Positions 26,342-36,120 of a stretch of 64,000 bases of DNA are shown here, in pieces (position 1 is the first letter of the stretch; each line of letters opens with the position of its first letter). The stretch spans positions 1,054,001 to 1,118,000 of the forward strand of contig NZ_AP027729.1 of the NCBI RefSeq assembly GCF_030296575.1, written 5' to 3'. Under the pieces are notes generated by a model. It saw only the letters and a program-made list of their open reading frames with translations, was not told the origin of the DNA and did not search any database. The stretch is from Paraoerskovia sediminicola. GTDB taxonomy: Bacteria > Actinomycetota > Actinomycetes > Actinomycetales > Cellulomonadaceae. The position numbers and the translations under genes were made by a program.

Positions 26342-29300
26342 TCAGGCCCCCGGCGCTTGCGCGCGACCAGGACGAGCCCGGCGCCGAGCAGGAGCAGCAC
26401 GCCCGCGCCGACGGCGAACGGCACCACGTCGGCACCGGTCCACGGGAGCGTGCCGCCACCGCCAGGGGGTTCCCGTGGTCCGTGCCGCCGCCCGGGACCA
26501 CCGCCGGCTCGACGACGACGAGGTCCGCCGAGGCCGTGTCGTTCGCCGTCACCGGGTCGACCGCGGTGGTCGACACGGTCGCCGTGTTGGTGAGCGTGCC
26601 CGCGGTGTCGCCCGTCGCAGCGACCTGGACGGTCCGGGTGTCGCCGACCGCCATGTCACCGAGGTCGCAGGCGACGTCCTGACCCGAGAGCGTGCACGAG
26701 GCGCCCGGCCCCGCGTCGACCGCGGACGGCGTGACGCCGGCCGGGAACGGGTCCGTCACCGTCGCGTCGGTCGCCGTGCCCGGGCCGAGGTTCGTGACCG
26801 TGAGCGTGTAGGTCACGCCGGAGCCGACCTCCACCTGCGGGCGGTCGACCGTCTTGGTGACGGCGAGGTCCGCGGGCGGCTCGACGGCGGTCACCGTCGC
26901 CGAGGCCTCGTTGTTCGCGAGGTCCGGGTCGTACGGTAGGGCCTTCGAGCGGTCGGACGTCGCCGTGTTCGTCGCGGTCCCGGCGGCGTCCGCCTTCGCC
27001 ACGACGGTGAGCTCCGCCTGGTGGGTCGCAGGGTCCGCGTCGACCGTGAGGTCCCCGACGGTCCACAGCCCCGCGGTGGCGTCGTAGCTGCCGACCGTGG
27101 CCGAGGACGACACGTAGCTCAGGCCCGCGGGCAGGACGTCGTCGACGGTGACCGCATCGGCGGCGTCCGGGCCGAGGTTGTCGACCCCGACCGTGAACGT
27201 CACCTCGTCACCGACGTAGACCTGCGGGAGGTCGACCGACTTCACGACGGCGACGTCCGCCACCGGGACGGTGTAGGTCGCGTCATCGGTGTTGTTCGTC
27301 AGGTCGGGGTCGGTGACCTCGTGCGCCGTGATCGTCGCGGTGTTCAGGGTGTCGCCCTGCGCACCGTCGGGGACGGTGACCGTGACCGTCAGGGTCCGGG
27401 AGTCGCCGACCGCCAGGTCGCCGACGGTCCAGACGCCCGTGGTCTCCTCGAACGAGGTGCCGGACGGCGCGTCGACCTTCGTGACGTCCGCCCCGACGAG
27501 CGCGGTGTCGCCGACGACGACCCCGCGGTTGTCGTTCGGGCCGTCGTTGCGGACCGTGACGGTCCAGTCGACGGTGTCGCCCGGCTGCGCCGTCGGCGTC
27601 GAGACGTCCTTCGTCAGGACCAGGTCGGACTCCTCGACGACCTGGACCTGCGCCGAGTCGGCGTTGTTGTCCGGGTCCGTGTCGGTCTGCTTGAGGCTGG
27701 TCAGGGACACGGTGTTGTCCTGGACGCCGACGGCATCGGCCGTCGCCGTGATCGTCAGCGTCGCCGCCTCCGCGTCACCGACGCCGAGGGTCGGGATCGT
27801 CCACACCCCGGTGCTCTCGTCGAACGTCCCTGCGGACGCGGACGACGCGTCGATGGACAGCCCGGCCGGGAACACGTCGGTGAGCACGACGTCGTCGGCG
27901 ACGACGCCGTTCGGCCCGCCGTCGTTCGTCGCGGTGATCGTGAACGTGGCCTGGTCGCCGAGCAGGACGGTCGGGCTGTCGACGTCCTTCGTCACGGCGA
28001 CGTCGAGCTGCGCCTCGTCGGTGTCGACGCTCGCCGACGCGGTGTCGTTCGACGGGTCGACGTCCACGAAGTCGACCTGGGTCGAGTCGATGACCACGGT
28101 GTTCACGTGGGTCCCCGACGCGGTCAGCGTCCCGGCGACGGTGAGAGTCTCCGTCTGACCGACGGCGAGGTCGCCGACCGTCCACGTCGCGCCGTCAGCC
28201 GTGACCGTCCCCTGCGTCGGGGTGCCCGGCACGGCGGAGACGCCGGCCGGGATCGCGTCGGTGACGACGACGTCCTCGACCGGGTCGGCGCCGTCGTTCG
28301 TCGCCTCGATGGTGTAGGTGACCGTGTCGCCGACCTTCGCGGTGGTGCTGTCCTGGCCGTCGACCTGCTTGGTCACGGCCAGGTCGGCGCGCGGGCCGCG
28401 CACCGTCAGGGTCGCCGAGTCCTCGTTGTTCGAGCTCACGGTGTCCGTGGGCGTCGAGGTCGTGAGCGTCGCGACGTTCGTGTACGTGCCCAGGGTCGAC
28501 CCCGTGACCACGAAGTCGTACGTGGCGGACGCGTTCACCGCGAGCGCACCGATGTCCCAGACACCCGTCGCCGCGTCGTAGGTCCCGTCACCGGAGGACG
28601 ACCCCGGGACGTAGGTGAGACCGGCAGGCAGGGTGTCCGTCAGCGTCACGTCGGTGCCGGCGAAGGGGCCGTTGTTCGTCGCCGTGACGCGGAACGTGGC
28701 CTCGTCGCCGACGAGCACCTCGCCCGTGTCCTGAGGCGTCCCGGACGCGTCGAGCACGCCCTTCTCGACCGCGATGTCCAGGGTCGGCGTCACGGGGTCG
28801 ATCGTGGCGGTCGCTGTGTCGTTGCTCGGGTCGATGTCCACCTGCGTCGTCGCCGTGCGCGTCGCGGTGTTGACGATCTGGGACCCGGCGTCGACCGTCG
28901 CGGTGAGCCGCAGCGTCGCCGAGTCGCCCACGTCGAGGCTACCGACGGCCCACGCACCGGACGTCTCGTCGTAGTCCGCGGCAGGGTCGGCCGACACGAA
29001 CGTCAGCCCACCAGGGAGCGCGTCCGTCACCACGACGCCGTCGGCCACGCTCGGGCCGTCGTTCGTCGCGGTGACCGTGTAGACGACGTCGTCACCGACC
29101 ACCGGGGTCGGCTCGTCGACCGTCTTCGTCACGGCGACGTCCGTGTAGACCGGGATCGTCGCCTGGTCCTCGTTGGAGACGACCTCCTGGCCGATCGGCG
29201 TGCGCGCTGTGGCCTGCGCCGTGTTGGTCAGGGTGCCGTCGGCGGCGACGTCCCCCGCCGCGAGGACGTAGGTGCCGACACAGGTGACCATGTCCCCGGG

Positions 29301-30937
29301 CTGGATGGTCACGCTCGCGCAGAACATGTTCGCCTGGTCAGGGATCCTGTCGTCGGAGACGGTGAGCGCGGAGACCGTCGAGCCGCCGGTGTTCGTCACC
29401 TCGTACTCGTACAGGACGGTCTGCCCGACGGCGTACGGGGCAGGCGTGATCACGCCCTTCGCGAGCTCGATCGACGAGACGAGCGGGACCGTGACCGTCG
29501 CCTCGTTGGAGACGATGTCACCCGCGATCGGTGCCGTCGCGTGCGCGGTCGCGATGTTCGTCACCGCTCCGTCCGCGACGTCCTGGTCGGTGACGGTGTA
29601 GGTGCCCGTGCAGGTGACCGTCGAGCCGGTGGCCGGCGCCGGGGGCAGAGGGTCGGTGGGGCAGGTGATGTCGGCGGTGGCGATCTTGTCGTCCACGATG
29701 CTCAGGGCGTCCAGCGTCTCGCTGCCGGCGTTCGTCACCGTGTACAGGTAGGGGATCTGGGTCCCGGCGGTGATCACGGCCGGGAGCGGGGCGCCGGAGC
29801 GGTCCACCTGCTTCTCGAGGTTGAGGTCGTTGAGCTTGACGATCGTGTCGACCGTGACGCCGCGCACCAGGTGGACGTCCGTGGACCCTCCGGTCGAGGC
29901 CGAGAGCCCGAACTTGTACGTGTCCGGGCCGCCGATGGGCGCCGCGACGTCGAGCTCCTGCACCCAGTCGGTGCTGCCCGGGTACTGGACCTGCACGATG
30001 ACGTGCGGCCACCCTGCGTCGCCCGGCTGCGCACCCGGCGTCTTCGGGGTCACCTGGACGTTGATCGTGCGGAAGCCGGCGGCGAGGTCGGCACCGCGGA
30101 GCGTCCCGTTGCCGTAGTTCAGGGTGCTGACCGGTCGGTCCGGGTCCTGGATCGGCTGCTCGACCGTCGAGTCGATCCAGCAGTAGCCGTCCGTCCCCGT
30201 GCCGGGACCGCGCAGCGTGATGACGTTGGGGGCGGACGGCCCCTCCTGGGCCGTCGGTGCGTGGCTGCCGATCGCGCAGTTCTTCCCGCGCGCCTCGCCG
30301 TCGTTGTAGAAGTTGCCGTAGGAGTCCATGCCGACGCCGAGGTAACCGCCCGCGATGCCCGGGGTCCCGTTGCGCTGCGCGTAGCCCAGGCTGCCGCCGT
30401 CGGCGCCGGGCGCCGTCAGGTTGGTCGACCCGTCGACGAGGAAGAAGCCGATCCCGTCGGCTCCCGTGCCGCCGTACTGGTACTGGTCGAACGTGAACGA
30501 GATGCCCGCGGTGGCGGGGATCGGCTTGTTGTAGAGCACGCTCCCGCGCGCGAACCCGGCGGCGTCGGTCAGCTGGAGGTAGCCGGGTGTGGCGCCGACG
30601 GTCGGGGGCCGGGGTTCGACCCCTCGGCGACCTGGTGCGCCGAGCAGTCCCCGATCTGGGCGGCGCCCGCCGGTGGCACCTGACCCGCTGGCGCTCCCGT
30701 CAGGCACGTGTCGCCCTGCACCGTCCATGCCGGGTCGAGCACCGTCGCGCCCTCGAACTGCTCGACGGCGACGGAGGTGCCGCTGGTCGCCGGGCCCGTC
30801 CCCGTGGTGCTGTCGGCGCTCGCGGGCGTCGCGAGCGCGACGGCACCGGTGAGCGCGGCCGCCGAGATCAGGGCTGCCGAGGTCGCCGAGGCGACCCACG
30901 AGCGCGCGCGAGCAGAGAGGGTGGGGCGGGGGTTCAT
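26342..30937 (-). CDS. Giant lectin-DUF11 surface protein with LPXTG anchor, two to three frameshifts
   Basis: About 1530 aa when frames are joined. Order: signal peptide (MNPRPTLSARARSWVASATSA...), an L-type lectin-like domain (TPGYLQLTDAAGFARGSVLYN, GADGIGFFLVDGSTN), then about nine DUF11/DUF7507 Ig-like repeats, each opening with a motif like DLAVTKTVDRPQVEVG and containing NDGP or NLGP. Next come a Gly-rich stretch, LPWTG, a hydrophobic segment and an RKRRG tail, which together form a sortase signal. Breaks: C5 at 30604-30608 separates signal peptide from lectin; G5 at 26465-26469 (plus) separates repeats from LPWTG; a third, less certain, at 26347-26351 would supply a stop (TGA complement at 26342). 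All are explained by one lost base. Likely cell-wall adhesin; no sortase gene is in the window. Confidence 0.82.
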
Positions 30938-30949
30938 CCAGATCCTTCA

Positions 30950-31070
30950 CGGGTGATGACGACAGGTCCTGCGGACAGGGTATGGGGCGCCCGCCCGACC
31001 ATGGCTCGATCGGTCGAGATCACGGACACGATCACCCGCTGGACAGGCAGTTCACGCCGAAGATCACCCG
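30950..31070 (-). promoter_or_regulatory. Three copies of an 8-bp motif upstream of the DUF11 gene
   Basis: ATCACCCG occurs at 31031-31038 and 31063-31070, and in reverse orientation at 30950-30957, all within the 140 bp before the DUF11 gene. Possible regulator sites; no consensus recognised and no clear -10/-35. Confidence 0.3.
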
Positions 31071-31093
31071 TTCGCCGGCGGACCCGGGCGCCC

Positions 31094-32029
31094 TCAGTCG
31101 TGGCTGCCGGGCTCGTGCTCCGCGTGCCGTGCCGTCTCGAGCTGGAAGGTCGAGTGCTCCACAGGGACCGCGAACCGCTCGGCGACGCAGCGCTGCATCT
31201 CGTCGAGGATCTGCGGGGCGTGCCCGTCCCGGAAGCAGCCGTCCTCGACGACGACGTGAGCCGAGAGCGTGGGCAGCCCGCTCGCGATGAGCGACGCGTG
31301 CATGTCGTGGACCGCCTCGACGTGGTCGACCTCCAGCAGCGCCGATCGCACCTCGTCCAGGTCCAGACCGGGTGGGGTCGACTCCAGGAGCACGTTCGCG
31401 GCCTCGCCCAGGAGCTTGAGGGCCCGGGGCAGGATCAGCGCCCCGATCACGAGACCCGCGACCGCGTCGGCCTGCTGCCAGCCGGTCGTCGCGATGACGA
31501 CCGCCGCGACGATCACCGCGACGGAGCCGAGCGCGTCGTTGAGCACCTCGAGGAACGCGGCGCGCAGGTTGAGGCTCGACCGGCGACCACCGAGGAGCAC
31601 GGCCATCGCGACCAGGTTCCCCACGAGCCCGACGACGCCGAAGACCACCAGCTCCGTCGAGGGCACCTCGGGCGGGTCGAACAGCCGCTGCACACCCTCG
31701 ACCAGGACGTACACCCCGACGGCGAGCAGCACCGCCGACTGCGCGAGGGCGGCCAGCACCTCCGCGCGACGGAAGCCCCAGGTCCGCCGGGCGGACGCGG
31801 GCCGCAGCGTCAACGAGGCCGCGACGAGGGCGAGCAGGAGCCCGCCGGCGTCGGTGAGCATGTGCGCCGTGTCGACGAGCAGCGCGAGCGATCCCGTGAG
31901 GACGGCGCCGACGGCCTGCGCGACGAGGATCGTCGCCGTGATGCCGAACGCGACCGCGAGCCGGCGGCGGTGGTCGGGCGCCGGTGCAGCACCGGCCGGC
32001 CCGGGGGTGCCGCTGTGGTCGTGACCCAT
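31094..32029 (-). CDS. Cation diffusion facilitator (CDF) metal exporter
   Basis: 311 aa. Six hydrophobic segments; metal site HMLTDAGG in TM2 and the matching EVLNDALG in TM5; His-rich start (MGHDHSG) and a C-terminal cytosolic metal-binding domain ending LETARHAEHEPGSHD. Closest in look to CzcD/ZitB zinc or cobalt exporters; the metal is inferred. Start ATG at MGHDHSG fits the family. It is divergent from the ArsR gene, whose operator lies about 54 bp away, so it might share control. Confidence 0.9.
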   Translation of the reverse strand: MGHDHSGTPGPAGAAPAPDHRRRLAVAFGITATILVAQAVGAVLTGSLALLVDTAHMLTDAGGLLLALVAASLTLRPASARRTWGFRRAEVLAALAQSAVLLAVGVYVLVEGVQRLFDPPEVPSTELVVFGVVGLVGNLVAMAVLLGGRRSSLNLRAAFLEVLNDALGSVAVIVAAVVIATTGWQQADAVAGLVIGALILPRALKLLGEAANVLLESTPPGLDLDEVRSALLEVDHVEAVHDMHASLIASGLPTLSAHVVVEDGCFRDGHAPQILDEMQRCVAERFAVPVEHSTFQLETARHAEHEPGSHD

Positions 32030-32082
32030 CCGCCGATCGTACGGACGCCGCGAGGGCTTGTCAGACGTCCTGACCGTGCCTA

Positions 32083-32104
32083 TGATCAAGTTGATGCTTG
32101 ATCA
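32083..32104. promoter_or_regulatory. ArsR operator, perfect 8-bp inverted repeat
   Basis: TGATCAAG (32083-32090), TTGATG spacer, CTTGATCA (32097-32104). It overlaps the first possible start codon of the ArsR-type gene, as expected for an autoregulated repressor. It lies between the divergent CDF and ArsR genes. Confidence 0.7.
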
Positions 32105-32466
32105 AGGAGTTGGTTGACCTGAGTGCGACGAAGGACGGATCAGACGGTCTCGACCGTGCGTTCCTGGCGCTCGCCGACCCCGTGCGTCGAGCGATCATCG
32201 CTCGCCTCTCGCGAGGCCCGGCGACGGTGAACGAGCTCGCCGAGCCGTTCACCATCACCAAGCAGGCCGTCTCCCAGCACATCCAGGTGCTGGAGAAGGC
32301 CGGGCTCATCACCCGGACCCGCGAGGGACAGAAGCGACCGTGCCACCTCGACGCGGCCGCACTCGAGGCGCTGACGAGCTGGATCGACCAGTACCGGCTC
32401 GCGACCGAGCGCCGCTACCGCAACCTCGACGGGTTGCTGACACAGATGCAGACGGAGGAACCATGA
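32098..32466 (+). CDS. ArsR-family transcriptional regulator
   Basis: Up to 122 aa; winged helix: FLALADPVRRAIIARLSRGPATVNELAEPF and recognition helix ITKQAVSQHIQVLEKAGLI. No cysteine cluster for metal is seen. It belongs with the ArsR proteins paired with AHSA1/SRPBCC genes, and indeed overlaps such a gene by four bases (ATGA). The start is uncertain: TTG at 32098 lies inside the operator, and an AAGGAG at 32104-32109 could instead serve a later non-ATG start near 32119. Confidence 0.85.
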   Translation: MIKELVDLSATKDGSDGLDRAFLALADPVRRAIIARLSRGPATVNELAEPFTITKQAVSQHIQVLEKAGLITRTREGQKRPCHLDAAALEALTSWIDQYRLATERRYRNLDGLLTQMQTEEP

Positions 32467-32942
32467 GCACCAACCCGACCACGGTCACCGCCCCCGAGGG
32501 CCTGCCGTACATCGACGTCGTCCGCGAGCTCGACGCGCCCGTCGCGCTCGTCTACCGGGCCTTCACCGAGCCCGACCTCGTCCGGCGGTGGCTGGGCCCG
32601 CGGAGCCTGGAGATGGAGCTCGACCACTACGACGCCCGCAGCGGGGGCTCCTGGGCCTACACGCACCGCGACCCCGAGGGCAACGGCTACGGGTTCCACG
32701 GCTCGTTCCACTCCGTCGTCGAGAACGAGTCGATCACCCAGACCTTCGAGTTCGCGGGCTACCCGGGTCACGTCAGCCTGGAGACCGTCACCCTCGAGGC
32801 CCTCGACGGCGACCGGACGCGCACGCGCACCCACGCCGTCTACCAGTCGGTCGAGGACCGCGACGGGATGGTCGCCAGCGGCATGGAGTCCGGTCTCACC
32901 GAGGGCTACGAGCGCATGGACGAGCTGCTCGCGACCCTCTGA
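32463..32942 (+). CDS. SRPBCC / AHSA1 family protein
   Basis: 159 aa single START-like domain: VVRELDAPVALVYRAFTEPDLVRRWLGP at the N-terminus and TFEFAGYPGHVSLETVTLE in the middle. Function in such ArsR-linked pairs is unknown; name comes from similarity to the Hsp90 activator domain. Coupled to the ArsR gene by an ATGA overlap, so its level is set by that repressor. Confidence 0.88.
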   Translation: MSTNPTTVTAPEGLPYIDVVRELDAPVALVYRAFTEPDLVRRWLGPRSLEMELDHYDARSGGSWAYTHRDPEGNGYGFHGSFHSVVENESITQTFEFAGYPGHVSLETVTLEALDGDRTRTRTHAVYQSVEDRDGMVASGMESGLTEGYERMDELLATL

Positions 32943-33000
32943 CCTGCGCGCGGGGCCCGAGCACCTTCGCGCGGCTTCGCTCCGGGCGGCTGAGCCCGCG

Positions 33001-33399
33001 TCAGGCGACCGATCGGGGCACGAGAGCCGCGCGGAGCGCAGCCTCGAACGCGTCGACGGAACCGTGGAGCTCCTCGAGCGCGGCAGCGTCGAGGAGCACC
33101 ACGGGGCCCTCGTCCGTCCGCCCGAGCACGACGGGGCTGCCGACCTCCGCGACGACCCGCGCCACGTCGTCCGACATCTCGTTCAGGTGGACCGTGCTCA
33201 CGGGGACACCGAGCCGCGAGACCATCGCGTCCCAGGACCGCTTGCGCCGCACCGGCGAGTGGGAGACGTCGCAGAGCGCGCAGTGCGCGCGGCCGAGGAT
33301 CTTGCCCACGACGTAGCGGGCCTCGCCGACGAAGCCGCCGTCGGCGTGGTAGACGCCGACGACCTCGACGACCGGCGCGAGCTCGGGTTCAGTGGTCAT
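33001..33399 (-). CDS. Conserved hypothetical protein with a CxxC motif
   Basis: 132 aa, soluble, no signal peptide. A CxxC sits in RAHCALCDVSHSPVRRKRSWD (near 40-60), followed by GVPVSTVHLNEMSD and a hydrophobic strand SPVVLGRTDEGPVVLLDAAAL. The pattern looks like a conserved actinobacterial protein I cannot name; the CxxC could bind metal or cycle redox state. ATG start. It faces the AHSA1 gene and is followed upstream by an SDR gene on the same strand, 88 bp away. Confidence 0.75.
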   Translation of the reverse strand: MTTEPELAPVVEVVGVYHADGGFVGEARYVVGKILGRAHCALCDVSHSPVRRKRSWDAMVSRLGVPVSTVHLNEMSDDVARVVAEVGSPVVLGRTDEGPVVLLDAAALEELHGSVDAFEAALRAALVPRSVA

Positions 33400-33487
33400 C
33401 GGTCGACCCTAGGTGCCGGACGACGGCCCGGAGCCTGACGATCGGCGAACGGTCGGGCGACGCGTGGGCCGGGGACGCCGGCCCGGT

Positions 33488-34249
33488 TCACGCCTCCCGG
33501 CGGTGCACGAGCTTCGCCGCCGCCTGGTCGCGCGGCATCATCAGCACCTGGTCGATGTTCACGTGCGCAGGCCGCGTCGCGATCCAGCGCACGGTCTCGG
33601 CGACGTCGTCCGCCGTCAACGGCGTCAGTCCCGCATAGACGGCGTCCGCCCGCTCCCGGTCGCCGTCGAAACGCACCAGGGAGAACTCCGTCTCCACGAG
33701 GCCCGGGTCGACCTCGCTCACCCGGACGGGCTGCCCGAGGAGCTCGAGACGCAGCACCCGGGACAGCGCCGCGACGCCGAACTTCGCGGCGTTGTAGCCC
33801 GCCCCGCCCTGGTAGGCCTCCCGCGCGGCGGTCGAGCCGATGGTGATGACCTGGCCGTCCCCGGACTCCACGAGCATCGGCAGCAGCGCCTTCGTCATCC
33901 GGACCGTGCCGAGCACGTTCGTCTCGTACATCCAGCGCCAGTCGTCGAGGTCGGCGTCCGCGACCGCGTCGGCTCCCTTGGCCCCGCCCGCGTTGTTCAC
34001 GAGGAGGTCGCACCGCCCGTGGTGCCGGACGACGTCCGCCACGAAGGCGTCCACCGAACCCTGGTCGGTGACGTCGAGGGTGAGCGGCGTCCCGCCGCAG
34101 TCCGCGGCGACGGCCTCCAGCCGGTCGGCGCGGCGCGCGCCGAGGACGACGCGATAGCCGGCGCCGGCGAGGGCCCGGGCGGTCGCCGCACCGATCCCGC
34201 TGCTGGCCCCGGTGACGACGGCGACGGGCGCGCTGGGGTCTGTGGGCAT
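33488..34249 (-). CDS. Short-chain dehydrogenase/reductase (YdfG-like)
   Basis: 253 aa classical SDR: cofactor motif VVTGASSGIGAATARALA, VNNAGG, catalytic Ser in ITIGSTAAREAY and YNAAK (Tyr-Lys). The Arg after the cofactor site (LGARRADRLEAV) suggests NADP. Resembles the NADP-dependent 3-hydroxy acid/serine dehydrogenase group with the ending TRPAHVNIDQVLMMPRDQA. Single gene. Confidence 0.9.
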   Translation of the reverse strand: MPTDPSAPVAVVTGASSGIGAATARALAGAGYRVVLGARRADRLEAVAADCGGTPLTLDVTDQGSVDAFVADVVRHHGRCDLLVNNAGGAKGADAVADADLDDWRWMYETNVLGTVRMTKALLPMLVESGDGQVITIGSTAAREAYQGGAGYNAAKFGVAALSRVLRLELLGQPVRVSEVDPGLVETEFSLVRFDGDRERADAVYAGLTPLTADDVAETVRWIATRPAHVNIDQVLMMPRDQAAAKLVHRREA

Positions 34250-34337
34250 GGCTGCTCCTCCTACGACGTGGGCCGGCGAGCCGGGGTGACGGTGTGCACT
34301 GAAAGGTTTGCGAGGGCCGCGGGCCTGGTGGCCGCGG

Positions 34338-34955
34338 TCAGGCGCGGCTGCGCGCGGGCTCGACGGGAGCCGCGTGGCGACCGGGCGGCGAGGTGAGCGG
34401 GCCGTCGTCCGGCACCTGGTCGAGGGCGGTGATCACGCGACCGAGGACGGCGTGCAAGGCGGCGCGCTCCCCGGCGTCGAGGGCGGCGAGGATCTCGTCG
34501 TCGACCGCCCTGCCGCGCTCGGTCGCGGCGGCCAGGAGCGCGCGCCCGTCGTCGGTGATCGAGACCTCGGTCCGTCGACGGTCGGCGGCCGACGGGTGCC
34601 GCTCGACGGCCCCGAGCGCCTCGAGGTCGTCGATCATCGCGACGACGGCGCTGGGGACGACGTTCAGCGCGCGACCGATCGCCTGCTGGTCGTCCGCGGG
34701 GCCCTGCGCGACCGCGGCGAGGAGCCCGTAGTGCTTGGGCCGGATGTCGAGGTCCGCGAGCGCCTCAGTGAACCGTGAGGTCGTCGCGCGGCCGACCTTC
34801 GTCACGAGGTACCCGAGGGGCGCCCCCTGCTCGTCGAGGGAGAGCGCGTCCCGGGCCGCGCCGCGCGACGCGGCTCCCGCGACGACCGGGAGCGCACCGG
34901 TCGCGGGGCGTTCCGGGAGGGCACGTGCAGGGGCAGGGCTGTTCGACGACGTCAC
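34338..34955 (-). CDS. MarR-family transcriptional regulator
   Basis: 205 aa with a long, poorly conserved N-terminal extension of about 45 residues; winged helix with IRPKHYGLLAAVAQGPADDQQAIGRALNVVPSAVVAMIDDLEALGAVERHPSAADRR (wing with DRR). GTG start 22 bp from the divergent membrane-protein ATG, with no ribosome site, so perhaps leaderless. Likely controls itself and the divergent gene. Confidence 0.83.
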   Translation of the reverse strand: MTSSNSPAPARALPERPATGALPVVAGAASRGAARDALSLDEQGAPLGYLVTKVGRATTSRFTEALADLDIRPKHYGLLAAVAQGPADDQQAIGRALNVVPSAVVAMIDDLEALGAVERHPSAADRRRTEVSITDDGRALLAAATERGRAVDDEILAALDAGERAALHAVLGRVITALDQVPDDGPLTSPPGRHAAPVEPARSRA

Positions 34956-34977
34956 ACGCTTAGCCTACGCTGGACGA

Positions 34978-35403
34978 ATGATTCAGTCGGTGAACGAGAA
35001 TGCGCGGGACGGCTCGGCGAGCGGCCCCCAGCCCGCGGAGCAGCTCGGCGGCGCGGCGTACTGGGCAGCGGCGACGATCACCGTCCTCAGCGCACTGATC
35101 AGCCTCGGGTACTCGGTCGCCGGGGTCCTCGGCGACGGCGCGAGCGAGGACTTCGCGCTCTACGCGGCCTCGCGCAGCATCGGGCTGGCGGTCGCGGCTC
35201 TCCTCGTCCTGACGTCCCGGTCGCTCAGGGTGCTGCTGGTGGTGGGCGCGACGATGACGGTCGTCCAGGTCTTCGACGGCTTCATCGGCCTGTCGATCGG
35301 CGACACGGTCAAGACCGTGGGCCCGTTCGCCCTCGCTGCGCTCACCGCCGTCGCGCTGATGGTCGCGTACCGCGCGCACCAGGCCCGCACCGTCACCCGC
35401 TGA
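34978..35403 (+). CDS. Four-helix membrane protein, unknown function
   Basis: 141 aa, about four hydrophobic segments (near 30-50, 65-82, 86-106 and 114-133). Divergent from the MarR gene, 22 bp between starts. TAGCCT at 34961-34966 is a possible -10 that would give a leaderless transcript from the ATG. No motif recognised. Its 3' end overlaps the convergent gene by 11 bases. Confidence 0.7.
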   Translation: MIQSVNENARDGSASGPQPAEQLGGAAYWAAATITVLSALISLGYSVAGVLGDGASEDFALYAASRSIGLAVAALLVLTSRSLRVLLVVGATMTVVQVFDGFIGLSIGDTVKTVGPFALAALTAVALMVAYRAHQARTVTR

Positions 35404-35408
35404 CGGTG
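35388..35408. terminator. Hairpin covering two overlapping convergent stop codons
   Basis: CACCGTCA (35388-35395), loop CCCGC, TGACGGTG (35401-35408). The arms contain the stop codons of both converging genes (TGA at 35401-35403 on plus, TCA at 35393-35395 for minus). Confidence 0.65.
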
Positions 35409-36019
35409 ACGGTGGCCACGACGAGGAACGCCACGACCGACACGGGAGTGAGCACGCGCAGCACCAGCTCGACGCGCACGAGCTGCCTGCCGACGGACCC
35501 GGCCCGGGCAGCAGCCTCCTGCTGGACGGCCCAGGTCCACCGGATCGCCGCATAGGCGCTCGTGACGTTGATCCGGTCGAACGTCCGGCGCAGCCGGCTC
35601 GTGGCCGCGGTACCGGTGGCCCAGGCCGACGACGCGAGCGGGAACGCGAGCACGAACCCGAGCACGATCCCGAGGAACCGCAGCGCGATGGCGATGGCGA
35701 TGCCGACCAGGGGCGAGAGCAGCGCGGCGATGTACTCGCCCGGGCTGTTCAGCAGGTCGAAGGTCTCGGCCGTGAAGGTCCCCGTGACCCAGGCGATCGT
35801 GAGCCCGACGAACAGCGCAGGGTAGAAGCTGCGCCGGACGATCCTCGCGACCAGCAGCGCCGCAGGGTCCAGCGCTCCTGGCCGCAGGAAGGTCTCGGGG
35901 CGGATCCGCCCGCCCGCGGGTGTGCCCACGAACACGTACTCGTCCCGCGGACGCCGTGCTCCACGTGCTCCACGGGCCTCCGCGGCGCTCGCTCGCTCGC
36001 CCGCCTCCTCGACGGCCAC
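35393..36019 (-). CDS. Membrane protein, unknown function
   Basis: 208 aa. Charged, Ala/Arg-rich N-terminus, then four hydrophobic segments (near residues 70-85, 100-120, 120-140 and 190-207). No family recognised. The start is a guess: GTG (AVEEAGERA...) preceded by GGGGAG; the frame stays open far upstream through the antisense of UbiA, which is a shadow. Confidence 0.65.
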   Translation of the reverse strand: MAVEEAGERASAAEARGARGARRPRDEYVFVGTPAGGRIRPETFLRPGALDPAALLVARIVRRSFYPALFVGLTIAWVTGTFTAETFDLLNSPGEYIAALLSPLVGIAIAIALRFLGIVLGFVLAFPLASSAWATGTAATSRLRRTFDRINVTSAYAAIRWTWAVQQEAAARAGSVGRQLVRVELVLRVLTPVSVVAFLVVATVTVSG

Positions 36020-36120
36020 TCCCACTCCCCTCGCCGGTCCGCGCACCCGCGCAGGGCGTGCAGGCCAAGGTACGCGACGGGAGGAGGCGCCTCCGCCTCC
36101 GCCGGCGGCCAGGCCGGCGG

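Noticed and set aside
25237-26427. Fusion of an LPXTG tail to the epimerase
   Set aside because: The frame runs from LPWTG-TM into the epimerase only because no stop is met; one lost C at 26347-26351 would supply the stop. A wall anchor on the N-terminus of a cytosolic SDR is not plausible.
27021-30683. 1220-codon open frame antisense to the DUF11 gene
   Set aside because: Repetitive Arg/Val/Asp-rich shadow of the DUF11 repeats.
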